Part shown: positions 45,526 to 58,254 of the stretch, piece by piece
Position numbering within the stretch: the stretch's first letter is position 1
How the letters are laid out: each line of letters starts with the position of its first letter
NCBI GenBank assembly: GCA_015680685.1
Contig: MNCI01015499.1
Location: forward strand, 693,503 to 757,502
Reading direction: 5' to 3'
Source of the DNA: Gnetum montanum
Lineage: Eukaryota; Streptophyta; Gnetopsida; Gnetales; Gnetaceae
Length of the DNA stretch: 64,000 nucleotides
Translations under genes and position numbers: made by a program
Notes under the pieces: generated by a model
The model's input: the letters and a program-made list of their open reading frames with translations, nothing else
Told to the model about the DNA's origin: nothing
The model's database searches: none

Positions 45526-45540
45526 ATACCCGTTTCATAC

Positions 45541-48244
45541 TTGGCCAAATTCTCACCTGTACACGCTGACACTGTCTCCCATTCATCTTGTTACACTTAC
45601 GACCTTTCCATCATCAATACTGCCAACGCTAATGTTTCAACCAAGTCCACTCTAGATATCATTGGCCCTACGGCAATGCCGATAACCATCGTGCAACCCA
45701 TAGGGGTCCACGGTGAGGTCAACCCCCGTGGGGGACCTCGTCAATCACTCAGACTGCAAGGGAAAAATCCATCATTTAACGTCATAACACAAGAACAGTA
45801 CAATTTTATATGTGTAAAGATCCAAGCTGGCTTGGCAATAGATAAAATTGAACTGGAGGCTAAGAAATAGTATGAACGGGTCAATAAGGGAGGACATGAG
45901 TTCATCCCCTCCCCATATGACATCATCCCTCTCCTAGAGCACTACTCTGAGCTCATCTCACAGCTCCTCCTAGCAAGGAGTTAGACCCTAGACCAGCCCA
46001 TGCCAAATCCCCAATCAGAAGAGGAAGATGACTTTGCTACTTAGTCCGAACACGAGGAGTCATACCATACTCTCAGTCCGCATACTTACGTGAATCCACT
46101 ATTCCACCCTTTCACAGGGGAGACTATGTCCCTCCATTCATTTAAAACCGCTCAACCACTTATGCCCCAACAGGAAGCATCCACACTTATCCCCACTCTC
46201 CCCATGACTGATACCAAATTCAATATACCTATCCCCACTATTCCTCCAGTCACTACATTATCTTGCCTCCTACAAGTACAGCCCCAACAAGACCCCCTCA
46301 AAATAATGTAGGAGTGACCTTTTCACCCCAAGTGATTGGGATGCCGTTTGTGATACCCGCTTCTACATCCGCTCACTATATACCACAAATTCAAACCCAA
46401 GGGGCACCCTTCACCACTTCAACTCAACAAGTTCAGGGTGCTCCTTCACCAATCATGACTGAACAATGGGCCATGACTGGCATGCAAGCGCATCAACCCC
46501 CTCATTACAACATACCACCTCCTACAATTCCACCCATGAACATCCCTCAAGCACCACAGCAACAACAACAGCAACCCTTTCCTTCCAGTATCCCACCTTT
46601 AATAGTGCCTACCATGAATATTTCACAAGTGCAACCTCCGACCACTCAACTTTCCTCTTTCCTGCCCACAGTACAACAATCTAACTTTCATACTGCACAA
46701 CATAACCCACCTGTCATGTCACCTGGTGCCCAAGACTAGGCCGAAGCTAAAAAGTTGACACAAGAACTCACCAATGAGGTAAAACGCCTCAAAACAGTCA
46801 ACAACGAAGAGCTTAAAGTATTATACTTTTACCAAGATAATCCTATTAGCTCTTCAGTACCACCGTTGACCTTGCCCAAAGGAGTCTCTTTGCCCCAGCT
46901 AACCAAATATAATGGGGAAGGGGACCCCAACACCCATCTGGTCACGTTTAGACTAGAATATCTACTGCTTCAGGCGTGGCCCCATGCAATCTTACGTATT
47001 TTCACCATGTCCCTCACCTGGAGAGCTTTAGACTGGTACCAAGCCTTGCCCCATAACTCCATATCCTCTTTGGAGGATCTACTACATCAGTTCATTACCA
47101 AGTTTAAATACAATTTGAAACCTGAAGTAACCCTGGACAATTTGATACAGGTAAAATAAGCACCCCTTAAACCTGTACAAAAATTTATTCAGAGATGGAG
47201 TGTTGCGCTAAACGAACTTCATGAACCAATCCCTGAAACATACTTACTCACCATCCTAAAGGGAGCCGTAAATGACTTTGTGAAATCTAAACTATACTAT
47301 TTGAACGCGCGCACTTTAAGTCAAGCTTTTGTGCAAATAAAAAACATAGAAGAGGTGGCCCAAAATAGCCATGACCCAGCTTACTTACCCTTTAAAAATC
47401 AACATACTAAGAAGGACAAAGAAAAGGCTAAGGCGACAGTAGCAGCAGTATCAAAAACTCAACAGACAAGTACGAAACAACAAGGTAAACCACCTACCGC
47501 CCCTACTGGCTATACTAGACCTGTCCCCACTGCTACACCCGGACCATCCACATCACAAAATACTACACAAAGTCATGTGATAAACTTTGAGATGAGGAAC
47601 CCCTCTTAATACACGCCATTGCCCATGAAACCTTCACAATTATTTGACCAACGCTTGAAGGCTGGGCTAATGAAACATAAACAATTGTCCCCCGTGGTAA
47701 TTAAAATACATGATCGATTTTGTGAATTGGTCGAGAACCCCAGCTTGGCGACACCAGATGAGCCCCCAGTTCCAAGAGGCTTTAGACTAGACCATTTTTG
47801 TGAGTACCACCGGTGTAATGGGCACGGCACCGACTATTGTTTCACCTTGAAGAAAGATATTCAACGAATGATTGATGGAGGTGAAATCACTTTTGATGAG
47901 GCCAATCCGGTCAAACCACAAAACCAGTCCATGGGCATATATAAAGATCCCCTAAACACTAAAGAAGCACCATACACAATTAACACCATCGACGTGGATA
48001 ATAGCTATGAAAAACCAAAGAGCCCCTTCGTAGTTCATGTTCCTCCTAAGGCACTAACATCACTTCAACCTTCATATCCCCCACACAATCCTCCTACCCA
48101 GAAACCACCATGGGCCATCCGAGTGTCTCCCTCAGTGGCAACCATGCTGATTCCACCCCAAATCAAACCATTTGTTGTTCGCATGCTCCCTGCTGATACA
48201 ACCACTAATGTGATGCCATCAAACCAGCCCACTCCCTTCGTGGT
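45541..48244 (+). pseudogene. A2 gag
   Basis: The start is uncertain; coding similarity begins with GPRQSLRLQGK and QYNFICVKIQAGL (45740-45840). A Pro/Gln-rich linker (46260-46735) precedes a coiled-coil-like LTNEVKRLKTVNNEELK and the capsid core LTKYNGEGDPNTHLVTFR to FKYNLKPEVTLD (46755-47150). A Lys-rich linker and the zinc-knuckle-like CEYHRCNGHGTDYC (near 47800) follow. It is the least damaged gag of the window, with only a few stops (after PGAQD, IQVK and MRNPS). The frame runs into LTR sequence at 48245, so the protease is lost. Confidence 0.87.
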
Positions 48245-49785
48245 CCAAGATCCATCAGAGGCTACATCAACATCAGGCAACAAGAACTAAAAGTCCCAAG
48301 CTCAAAACACTTAGTTCTGACTAAGTATACTTCTTGCACATAGGCCTGCATGCCCAACGTGCAGCTCAACATATAGCAACTTTTGAGCCTCAAAAATAAG
48401 CCAAAACATGAAAAAAATGAGCATCTGGACCCCCAAGACCTTCCCCAAGGCTCCCAATGGCTCTCAAGCTCCTAAAGATCAAGTTTTAGGCTCAAAATGA
48501 TGGGTTTTCATGCCTGCGCACTGGCTTGCACGCCCAGCGTGCACCATCATAGACAGACCAAAATAGGCACTCAGACCATGATTTTCATAGGTAATCAATT
48601 CTCAGAGATAGAGAAACCATCTAGCATCATCCTGGGCTCTCAAAAATCAAGTTTTGACCTTGAAAAGTGGGAGTTTCATGCCTGCACGCTGGCCTGCACG
48701 CCCAGCATGTACACCCAACGTGCACCACTTTGAACAAGGTAGAATGGGCATTTTAGGCAAGATTTTGATAAGGGATTCAACCCTCAAGGCATGGTCAATG
48801 AATCTACAAGTCCACAAGCTTGGGAGACATCAATTCTGGCCTCAGAAGGGTTGTCCTTGACCCTGCATACCCAGCGTACACCACAACGTGCACACTAGAA
48901 ACGTGTCCAAAACTCCGTCAAAGTGAGGCCGAAATGAGCCCCCGGATGCCCCGAAGAACCAGCAACACTTAGGCAACAAGGATCCAACTTTAGTGTACAA
49001 TATTAAGCTCCAAAATTTCATTTTTCATGCCCACACACTAGCCTACACGCCCAGCATATACGCCTAGCATGTACACGCTAGCATGCTGCACGGTTGTAAA
49101 GCTTCATTCTTTTGCACTCAGTCGAAACTCTACATGTCACCTGATCCAAAATTTCAACATTCCACAGCCAATCATCCCATCTTAGATCCAAATTTGATGC
49201 CCAAACTCATACAAAAACCCAAATTTTTGACCAAATTAGGTCGAAAATTGAGAAATTCGAGCAAAAATCTAGGCAATCCACACTTAGAGCATCGAGAACA
49301 CCAACTCTACACGCTGGACTACTACCCTACACGCTAAGCATATAGTCTTCATGTTGTGCCTACAGCCCAAACTAGCATACCATCACCCCTTTGCATCCAC
49401 CGGGGCTCTTCGTCCGCTGTGTGTCAAATTCACAACTACGTCTAGACCGGTGCATTGTAATTTTCATTATGCAATAATATTGTTGCATTTTTGGCTAAGA
49501 CTTGTTACAATTTTCATTCATATTTCTTTATCTCTTGTTTACATTCCTGCATGCTTGCGTTCTAATTTACATTTATCCTACCATTTACATATAACCCAGC
49601 ATATCGCACGTCGGCATATGTTTGGGGAAATCCTTGTCTGATCCGTGTGCGAACCACCCAAGGTACTCTACCTTCGTCGGTTCCAACTCACCCTCAAGAG
49701 AAGGTAGGGTCTTCTGTTCCTGTCTGTAGATCTCTCAGTGTCTGTTTCATTCTAGCCTTGCACTGACGATTTCAGACAGTACAGA
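48245..49785 (+). mobile_element. 3' LTR of A2, lacking the first 136 bp
   Basis: Aligned with the 5' LTR, it starts at CCAAGATCCATC, position 137 of the LTR. The same 12 bases occur in gag at the junction, so joining happened at a microhomology. It ends TTTCAGACAGTACA. Identity with the 5' LTR is high by eye. Confidence 0.88.
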
Positions 49786-49829
49786 TGTCTCTCGGGCCCA
49801 TCCTCCAAACGTCGACAAAGAGTGGAAAA

Positions 49830-51610
49830 TGAAACACCCTAAAATTTCAAGGCATTCTTGCTTCACCAGGGTCTTGGAAATGAGATAAACATTTCCACAA
49901 GTGTAGCCTCATGATAGGTTGGTAGGAAATGAATGCACTGAGTTTAGAATGTTCAGTTCGGCAAGTTTTCTACCTCTAGAGCTGATAGGCCCAATGGACT
50001 CTCCGGCCTGCCCACTTGGGTGTTTCACCCGACTGACAGTCTGTTCAGAAACCATGCTTGGAGTTGTTGACGATGCTCAGGATGCCCAAAATAGTTCGGC
50101 AAGTTTTCTAGTGAAGAAGTTTCCTACGCTACGCTATGCTATGTACCGTAGCAAACCTTGGAAGATAGTTGCTCAGGAAATCAAGCATAAATTGTTGCAA
50201 AACAAGGTGCTACGCTATGCAGCGTAGCACAGTGTAGCAAAGGCAAATCAGAAAGGCCTAGCTTACCAAGTGATTCCAATGAAAAAATTGCACTCAGCAA
50301 GCACTCTGGCCTCCAAAACTAGTTGCCTTGTTTGACTGCAAATCCTTCAACAAGGTCTCTTACTAGAAAGTGGCGAATTGAGCAAAAAGTAGGACATGAC
50401 GGCTACTACGCTATGCTATGCTACATAGTGTAGCATAGCATAGCGACAATACAAGAGCAGCAAGAAATGTTTCAAATGCAAGTTCAAAGGTTCTCCTTCG
50501 CAAAAGGAAAAATTTGTAGTTGTTGGCATGATCAAAGCTTCAAACAAGTGTTTGCAACTTCGACACGCTATGCTATGCTACGTAGCATAGTAGAGATGCA
50601 AATTCAACAAAGTGCTTCAAAAGTTAACCCGATGTGTGCCGAAGCTTCCAACAGATGCAGTTGACTTCAAAGAAAATTTCCTTTTCAAACTGGTGGCTAC
50701 ACTATGCTACGCTATGCCAATATGCTATGCTACATAGCATAGCACAGTGTAGCAAATAGCTACGCTACACCAATATGCTTCATCTCTTGCTTGCATTATT
50801 TGCTTACCTGACACCAACACTCCCAGTTTTGACAACATAATTGTAGCGTAGCATGTTCACAATCAGCTTTACATATCCATGCAACACGGGCACCTCAGCA
50901 TCTTGTGGGTCCAAGACACGTGGCATCTAAACTGCATCTCTCGCATGCTCCTAGCCCTGTAAATACCCCGTCGAGCAATGCTCAAAGGGTTGGAAAAAAT
51001 TTGGTTGGAAAAAATTTTGTTGGTGGGAAAATTTCAGCATTGTTGGCATTTTTTGGCAAGTTGACAAATTTGGTTGGCAAATTGGCAATTTGTTGGCAAA
51101 TTTTAGCAGTTGGCACTGTTTGCTTTGGCGTTTGGCATTATCTTTTTTCCTTGTTGGCATTTTGTAATGTTGGCCCTAGAATTTGCACTCAAAAACATAG
51201 TTGAGGCATTTCGAGCATTCCGGTCATTCCTAGATACTCTGCGTGCCTTTGGCATTACATGATTCATTATACATTTTCAAGCAGAGAACAAAATCGAACC
51301 CGTGACTTTGCAGTGGTGCATTTTCTCATCCTAGTTACTCTGTTGTTTCTACATTATTATCACTGTTTAGCATCATTTTCTTTATTATCGCATTTATTAA
51401 TCATCGATTAGATCTCACATATTTTGCACTTAAAATGACATTTACATAAGGTTAAGTTACACCAACTAAGTCCCTATCTAATCGACAAGACCGTTCTGGG
51501 GCCCCAATTTCCATTTTTATCTAGCACAGCCCTCGCATGGATCCAGGGTTAAAACTGTTCACCTGACAACCTCTCGGTGTTTCCAGCCACTGACGTTTTT
51601 AGTCGCTACA
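49830..51610 (+). mobile_element. 3' LTR of B2
   Basis: It runs from TGAAACACCCTAAAATTTCAAGG to TTTTTAGTCGCTACA (1781 bp). Palindromes of the TACGCTATGCTACATAGCGTAGC type lie at about 50126, 50207, 50405, 50568 and 50700. The G-box is intact (50917-50922) but the TATA box reads TGTAAATA (50959-50966). The 110-bp direct repeat follows at once. Confidence 0.88.
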
Positions 51611-51720
51611 CTTAATTGCTTCATTGCGAAACACTAGGGAAGTGGAACTCGATATATAGGGAGCAGGGGGCAACATCACTACATGGATGAAGTTCTCATC
51701 TATAGGGATGTCCTCTATAA
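51611..51720. repeat. 110-bp direct repeat, right flank of B2
   Basis: This is the second copy of 27551-27660. The C gag-protease linker frame continues through it. Confidence 0.9.
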
Positions 51721-54600
51721 CAGGAATGGAGATCAACATCTACACCAATGCTTTGCAGTGGGTAGATGAGGTTATCACTAGGTTATACAAGCTTAGTGTT
51801 GTATTTTTTTGCTTGAGTGCTTGCTTGACTTGGGCTAATGCATCCATGAAGTCATTGCCATTGGCCATGTTTTTGTTGGATTTGACTTCTTCCATGTGTC
51901 CTAAGAGATGGATCTCTTGCAAAGGTGACTTGGGCTTTGTTGGCTTCGCCTATGCAAGGGCCTCAACTCTTGGTTGCAATTTTCTAGTTGTGACCTTAGT
52001 TGTTTTGGCCATGGGAATTGCAAATATAGGGACTGGCTTTGACAGACCAAGTGCTCTTTGGTCTTGACATTACCTAACTATCTTATATGCGAGATTCTCA
52101 CTGGGTCTTCTATGTTGCCACCTAGAGGATCTGCTAATGTCACTAGCAGTATTAGCCCTTAGACAGGAATGGATCGATGCATTGGCTACTACTAGGCTTT
52201 GGATAGTTGAAGGGTTAGCACATTGTGTCACCCTGATAGTGAAGGGTGACTAAACTATTTTTTTTACAACATGCTATAGGGCCCTAACCACAAAGTGTGT
52301 TGTGGGTGCTTGAGGTGTCACTCTAACAATAAAAAAGGGGCCTCAAACTCATGGAAGTCAAGGGGACCCTTGCACTACCAAAGGATACCTAGACCACGAA
52401 TGGTCACTACACCAGTTCTGGGTTATCATCAACGTTAATAGCATTTATGACATATTTGGCATTGCCTACATTTAGAGGGTTCTTGTACACCCTCATGAAT
52501 TGGTTCTGCAACCTAACTAGGTTTGTAGCATCAAGGACAAGCTCACCTATATTAATCATCCTTTGTAGATTATCTCGTAGGGCTAGGCAAAAGTCTATGC
52601 TATGACTTGACAACTAGTGGTAATGGTAGAACTAGTCTAACCTAAAATGTTTTAGGACCGAGCACACATTTGGTGTCATTAAAGTGGGGTTTTTGAGTAG
52701 CTCGCAGTATTTTTCATGTCTTTTATGGGCATCCTTAGGCATTTTCTTATATTGGATGCACCTAGCCTTTAACAATTATTCTAGCAGCTCTAAGGGCTTT
52801 AGTGGTAATGGGGTGTACTTGGAGTGATCCTTGCACTTGAAGTTAGGCCTTTGATTAACTTGCATTGTGGCCACTACAGATGTAGGTAGGTTGGTTTCCT
52901 TGGCATCAGGGTTGGCAACTTTGTTGTTGGTTAGGGCTTTAGGTGGCCTACCCTTGATCCCTAGTTGGTTGCCTTAGCCTCTTTGGCTACTGATGCTAGC
53001 ATTATAGTTTACTTTCCCTTGTTCCTATCTTTCATCATGTGTCGGTTCTTATAGGCCATGTAGGCTAGGTCATTACTGGCTTCCATCACATCCTCTATGC
53101 TCTTAGTTTGGGTGAAGGCTTGGCTTAGGGATTGTAGGCCTAAGTAGTATAGCTTCAACTTTATGAAATCATTAACTACACCCTTGAAAATAACTAAGAG
53201 ATGTCCCTCAGCTATTGGCTCTCGTATTTCATTTAATGAGGCCCTCCATCATTAGATGAATTTTTGCATGTGCATTAGGTGGCCTTTTTTGACCTGCATT
53301 AGCTGGTCCAAGGTTGCTTCCAGTTTTAGGTTGTACTTGAAGCATGTCACGAACTAGCTCAAGAGGTCTTCCAGAGAGGAGATAGAGCCTCTGGGTAGCA
53401 CATAATACCAATCTAACACTTTTCCAATCAATGACATGGTGAATATGGGTGTGATGGCATGCGGCCACACCTGCAGTAGTAGGCACTTGGACCTGAACAT
53501 GACCAGATGCATGTTAGGATTTCCTTTGCCATTGTATTTGGTTAATTGAGATAGTGGAACCCCAGTAAGTAGAGTTAGAGGTGGGACCATAAGACTTATG
53601 GGCTCATCCTGGTAGAAGTCCACCACTTTGATAATTTCAAAGAAGGAAGCTTTGAGTCGCTTCACCTCTTCTATCAAGGTTTTGATTAGTTGGAATGCCT
53701 AGTCTAAATTTTGGGATGCTCCAACCAACTACGCTGGTTGTGCTATCCCATGTGCTAGTTGTGTGGCCCATGACCTAGTCGCATGTTGCAAAATCATGTG
53801 AGGTGTTTGATGCATCAGTTGTCTTATAGGAACAATGATTGGGACAAGCCACACATGCATGGGTTGGACTAATGCCAAGGGCACTGATGAAATAGGCAAG
53901 ACATAGGATGCCTGAGTTTTTTGGGGCCTAGAGATGGACCTTGCGTGAACATATGCTTGAGCTAGCATGATTGTTACTAGCAAACATGGTTGGATAGGTT
54001 GAGATGATGCTACGAAGGGCAAGTTAAAAGGATCTATTGCAACATAATGCATGTATTACATCTGATGAGTTATCACTACAGGCATACATTTGAGCCTGAC
54101 ATAGTGGGAAGTTGATGCCGATGTTATGACCATCTCAAGGAGGATGGGTGAACTAAACTGAGGGGCTAGACTAGGGATCGCTTGTTGGAAGATGGTGTGA
54201 AAGGGGGCCTTATGCTTGGAGCAAGCTTTGAACTCGTCCTCTTCCTCTTGTAAGGCTTTCTCATAGTTAGTTCCCATGTCACACTCACCTACTTGGATGA
54301 GCTAGGATAACAACTAGTGGTGGGACTCTATGAGTGGGATGATGTTGAATGAGAAAGAGATATACTCCCTCCCATCTCAATGGATTAGTTCAAAGCCTCG
54401 TTTTGCCTCCATGTCAAGGAAACCTATAGGTAACACTGCTTGGACCTTTGCACATATAAAATTATATTGCCCATTGCTGAGCATGGCATACTTTGGGTCT
54501 TGGCCACGTACCCTAAGGGATTACCTTGGCCCAACCATCATGAGATTTACAAGGTTATTAATCTTGATCTCTTATTGAATAGAAAGATATCAAGTACATT
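51721..54600 (-). pseudogene. C gag
   Basis: On the minus strand: GPR.SLRVRGQ and QYNFICAKVQAVL (54420-54560) at the N-terminus, then a linker rich in Pro/Ala/Gln, FQLIKTLIEEVKRLKA, the capsid core LTKYNGKGNPNMHLVMFR and MSLIGKVLDWYYVLPRGSIS (53354-53677), GVVNDFIKLKLYYL, and near 52600 a damaged zinc-knuckle-like region ending in LALRDNLQRMINIGELVLD. The block KQALKQKNTTLSLYNL (51740-51922) leads towards the protease, now 24 kb away beyond B2. Many stops are present. Confidence 0.8.
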
Positions 54601-54994
54601 TGAAACTGACACTAGAGGTTGTAAAGGAAAACTACAAAGGTTGCTAGCTACAAAATACATTGGAGCAAGCTAAAACTAACTCTATTTTGGCTAATCCCAT
54701 TAACTATGCTCTCCACTACAAAGAGCTAACTATGCTCTTTACTACAAAGAGTCAACTACACTCTCCACAATAGAGAGTTGACTACGCTGTCTACACTGGA
54801 GATGACTATGCTCCAATTGAGGACAAAGGGAACTTAGTAGAATAGTGGAGAGAAGTATAATTTTGGATTACTATGTGGGGTCCTGGGAGGACTGACTATG
54901 GGATCCAATCTACACCAATGGGTGAGTGAATAACTATAGTGCAAAGAGCTCATAAAACAACCTTAATAGAGTTTGAAAAAGAAAATTATTCTAG
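54601..54994 (-). other. C leader with GACTATGCTCTCCA motifs
   Basis: No gene is visible. Between gag and the primer site, GACTAYGCTCTCCACT and its variants occur five or six times (54700-54800). The same motif fills the C LTRs. Confidence 0.6.
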
Positions 54995-55011
54995 CCCTCT
55001 TTCTAGCACAA
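54995..55011 (-). other. Primer binding site of C
   Basis: The minus strand reads TTGTGCTAGAAAGAGGG, matching the A2 site at 15 of 17 positions. It lies 5 bases inside the 5' LTR end, as in A2 and B2. Confidence 0.7.
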
Positions 55012-55016
55012 AAAAA

Positions 55017-56624
55017 TATAACAACTAAAAATGTCAGTGACTAGAACATCGAGGTCCATGAGTGCTCAACATAACCCAAAATCTGCGTGAGGGATTGCTA
55101 GAGGTGAAGACAGGGCATCCTGAATGGTCTTGGTGATCAAATAGAGACTTACCAAATGAAACTAGGATGCAGCATGGTTAGCTACAATGTTGATGTGAAA
55201 TGATGCTAAGTGTTCAAGTGGTGTTAATGATGTTAATGTGGTTGCACGTCATCAAGATTTTTAGTGAAAATGAGGGTGCCAACGCACAAATACTACCACC
55301 CAAGCATATTTGTAGGCATAGCTATGTGGTGAAATAGTGAAAAATGCAAATAAAATGCTAAAAATGCAAGGAGAGAGAGAGAGAGATGGAACACCATCCC
55401 AAATGGGGTTGAGTGTAATTAACACCAAAGGGGATTAGAAGGTACACAGTGTATATGCACAGTGGATAGCATAGGCAAAGTCTCAAAGGTGTTTAGCCAT
55501 GAAGACTAGCATTTTGTTGAGGTGTCTACATCTACTGAGTTGGCTTCCATAGTGTACCATTGTTTGCAGTGCTCTAGTGGACTATGATGGTCTACAACTT
55601 TGCCTCTCTCTGGTTCACTAAAATTCCTTTGATTTGTCAACTCTTTAATCAACCAATCCCAAATTTGCCAACCTAGATTTTTTTTTTGCCCCCTTGAAAA
55701 TAGCCAAAGCATTAGTATTTATAGGCCTAGGGTTAGCAAAAGATGCGAGATGGCTACCATGTGACAAAGGGGATGGTTGGAACTACACTATCATTCAACT
55801 ATGCTCTCCACTGTGCTGATGGTGTTGTGCTCTACTATGCTCTATCGAACTCTATGAGATTGCAATACAATGACTATGCTGCCAACTACATCTGTGTGTC
55901 GAGAAGACCGCAAGGTACCTAAAAAATGCAATTTTAGAGACTATGCTCTAGAACTACACTCTCCACTATTTTGCATGGGGTTGAGTGTAGTTACAATCTT
56001 GGGGCCAAAATGGGGTACAAAAAAGAAGCATTTTTGCTAACTACGCTTGCCAAAGATGAGTTGGAGCTGAGTTGAGTGTCGGTGCTACATTGTGGAGCCC
56101 GCTAGAGATTGTTCTAGCTGACTACACTTTGGACTAGGGGAAAGTGTAGTCTCATACTTAGGAAAATTTGTAAAAAATTACTATGTGCTAACTATGCTCT
56201 CCACTAAAGGTTGACTACACTCCCGACTAGGGATGAGCGTAGTCCCAACACTTGTCAAAACTTGTGAAAACTAGCTTCCAATTGACTATGTTCTCCATAA
56301 GAGGCTGACTACGCTCTGGGGTAGTGAAGAGCATAGTCTCAGCACTTAGAAAAATTTGCAACAACTGGCTTTGTGTTGACACTTAGAAAAAATTATAAAA
56401 CTAGCCTTCGTGTTGACTATGCTCTCCATGAGAGGCTGACTATGCTCTCAACTACGGTCAAGCATAGTCTCAACACCTAGAAAAAATTGCAAAAAATTGG
56501 CCTCCCATGCTAACTACACTCTCCACTAGAGGCTAACTACACTCTAGAGCAGTGGAGAGCATAGTTCCAATAGTTAGAAAAATTTGTAGTCAAGATGTTG
56601 TAGTCTAGATTTGATGGTGTTTCA
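55017..56624 (-). mobile_element. 5' LTR of element C
   Basis: On the minus strand it starts TGAAACACCATCAAATC at 56624 and ends TTAGTTGTTATA at 55017 (B counterpart AGTCGCTACA). Motifs GACTATGCTCTCCA recur (56160-56560). TATAAATA lies at 55716-55723 (minus). A sequence GCTACCATGTGACA near 55750 is where B LTRs carry the G-box, and the other C LTR reads GCTACCACGTTGCA there, so an ancestral CACGTG is likely. Confidence 0.82.
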
Positions 56625-58254
56625 ATGACAAAGATCTTATCTTTAGTAGCTATAGGACTAAATAATAGAGTAAATCCAACAAACGGTTAGGATGTTATGG
56701 CTCTTGGAAGGTTCCGGGCTCTAAAAAGTTTAAAAACTCCCCTCTAATTTTGGCTCAAATGTGAAAAAATCGCTAAGGGGTACGACATATTGACATGATT
56801 TCTACCTTACTTCGATGGGCTATCATTTATGCGATCAGCTCTATAGACATGGTCCCATTAATGGAGTTGGATAAAATTTATCACTTTAAATAATTCAAAA
56901 AATACAAGGAGTTTTGTTATGAAATTGGGATCTATGAAGAGCCAAAAAATTTTTGAACATGATGAAATATGAAAAGAGCCTTATGAATTCACAAAATTGG
57001 AGTTTTGATTGAGAGAATGAAGTTTTATGAAGAAAATTCCATTAAGGAACACACAATTGGATGCAATAGATGGGGCACATGAAGGATTTGATTGCAAAAA
57101 TGCCTAAGGATAAGAGACTTAACTAACCAAACCAATAGATATGCAAGTGGGTCCTCCCCATAATAGGCTCATGTCATTTTTTCCCTTGCATATCCTCAAA
57201 CCAAGGAGTCCATGGATCCCACAATTGATTAATGGTTATGAAAAGTTAAGGACCTAATCCAAAAGAATTTACCTACAATTTCAACACATCAAACTAAGAC
57301 ATTGAACAAAACATGGAAACCAATAGCGAGGTGAAAAATGGAAAGCATTAGTGGATGAGAGAAAAAGTGGAATGGGATTTCTAATCACAATCACATGAAG
57401 TCCCTTGTGGATTTTGATGGTTAAATGACCCAATAAAGTTCATCCTTAGTACAGATTAAAATCAACCACTTTTAGTGACTTCACATCGATACTCTAGAAC
57501 TAGTCCACCCCCTGAAAACACAAGAATTCCCCACAAGTCAACCACCATTCCTTATTGGGAAGAAAAGAGAAGCAAGAAGTGAGAAAGGGCCTTAGTTAGA
57601 GAGAACCTTCAAGCATGGGTAATATGTCTTTCTAATCCCATAACTAGTGCTTGTGGCCCATTATTTTCATCAAAGGGGTGTACTTTGAATTCCCATCATT
57701 TTTTTTTTGATTTTATGTTTTTATGGATTTTTGGATGGAAACCACATCATACAAAGACTTTAACTTCCTATTATTGATCGACATGAAATGGTAAGTAATC
57801 CATGAAAACACCTATGCACTCAAGAGTTTGAAAAAGTACAAAGAGCATCAATTCCCTTTGCAGTTACACCCTCATTAATCCATTTTATCTTTCCCATGTT
57901 TGAAAACTACCAAGGTCACAAGTTTGTTAAAGTTTGAGTAATAAAACGAGCCTCATATTTCCAAAACCATAAACACCATAAATTGCTATGGATGGGTGGA
58001 TGACATGGACTTGCTGCTTGTTCCATGAAAAAGAAACTTTGTCTTAGTTATCAATCATCAAAATTCAAAGATAGAATCTAGAAATTAGTAATCAAAAACA
58101 TTAAGTACAAAACACCATTAGCAAACAACTACAGCATCACTGTGTCCTATTGGTAATAAAGCAATTTAATAGAAAAATATAAGAAAAATTCATACACAAA
58201 AATAAAGTAAAATATAAAAGAAATTNATGAGGTGCTACTAACACTGGCTTGCTT
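56625..58254. other. Interval between C and D without recognisable genes
   Basis: No coding similarity, array or array-like motif is seen on either strand. It is richer in A+T than its neighbours and carries one N (58226). It could hold the 3' LTR and tail of D, but only one copy is in the window, so borders cannot be set. Confidence 0.4.

Larger units (their letters stand above)
43352..49785 (+). mobile_element. Element A2: gag-only, pol-less derivative
   Basis: It consists of a 5' LTR (43352-45026), primer site, a repeat-rich leader, gag (to 48244) and a 5'-truncated 3' LTR (48245-49785). Protease, pol and the 3' tail are missing. The flanking target repeats are GACAT (left) and GATGT (right), consistent with an original GACGT that lost its CpG differently on each side. 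Confidence 0.88.
27661..51610 (+). mobile_element. Element B2 (Tat/Ogre-type, near full length, holds A2)
   Basis: Order: 5' LTR, degenerate primer site, gag, protease, tandem array, antisense gene, tandem array, pol, tail, polypurine tract, 3' LTR. Without A2 (about 6.4 kb) B2 is about 17.5 kb, long as in the Ogre group. The two LTRs differ by roughly 6-9 per cent in the parts I compared by eye. It has no 5-bp target duplication; a 110-bp repeat flanks it instead. Confidence 0.85.
12850..56624 (-). mobile_element. Element C, nested host retrotransposon (minus strand)
   Basis: Read on the minus strand: 5' LTR (56624-55017), primer site (55011-54995), gag (about 54600-51611), interruption by B2, protease (27660-26950), tandem array (26640-26300), antisense gene (here on the plus strand, 19839-26114) holding solo LTR A3, pol (19423-15962), tandem array, tail, 3' LTR (14428-12850). 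The organisation equals that of B2, so C belongs to the same Tat/Ogre-type family, but it is more decayed. It is the oldest insertion of the nest because B1, B2 and A3 all interrupt it. Confidence 0.8.

Noticed and set aside
46466-46684. His/Thr/Ser-rich open frame
   Set aside because: It is an alternative frame of the Pro/Gln-rich gag linker of A2.
56625-58254. A further LTR between C and D
   Set aside because: No second copy is in the window and no TG...CA pair, primer site or polypurine tract could be fixed, so it is only recorded as unassigned.
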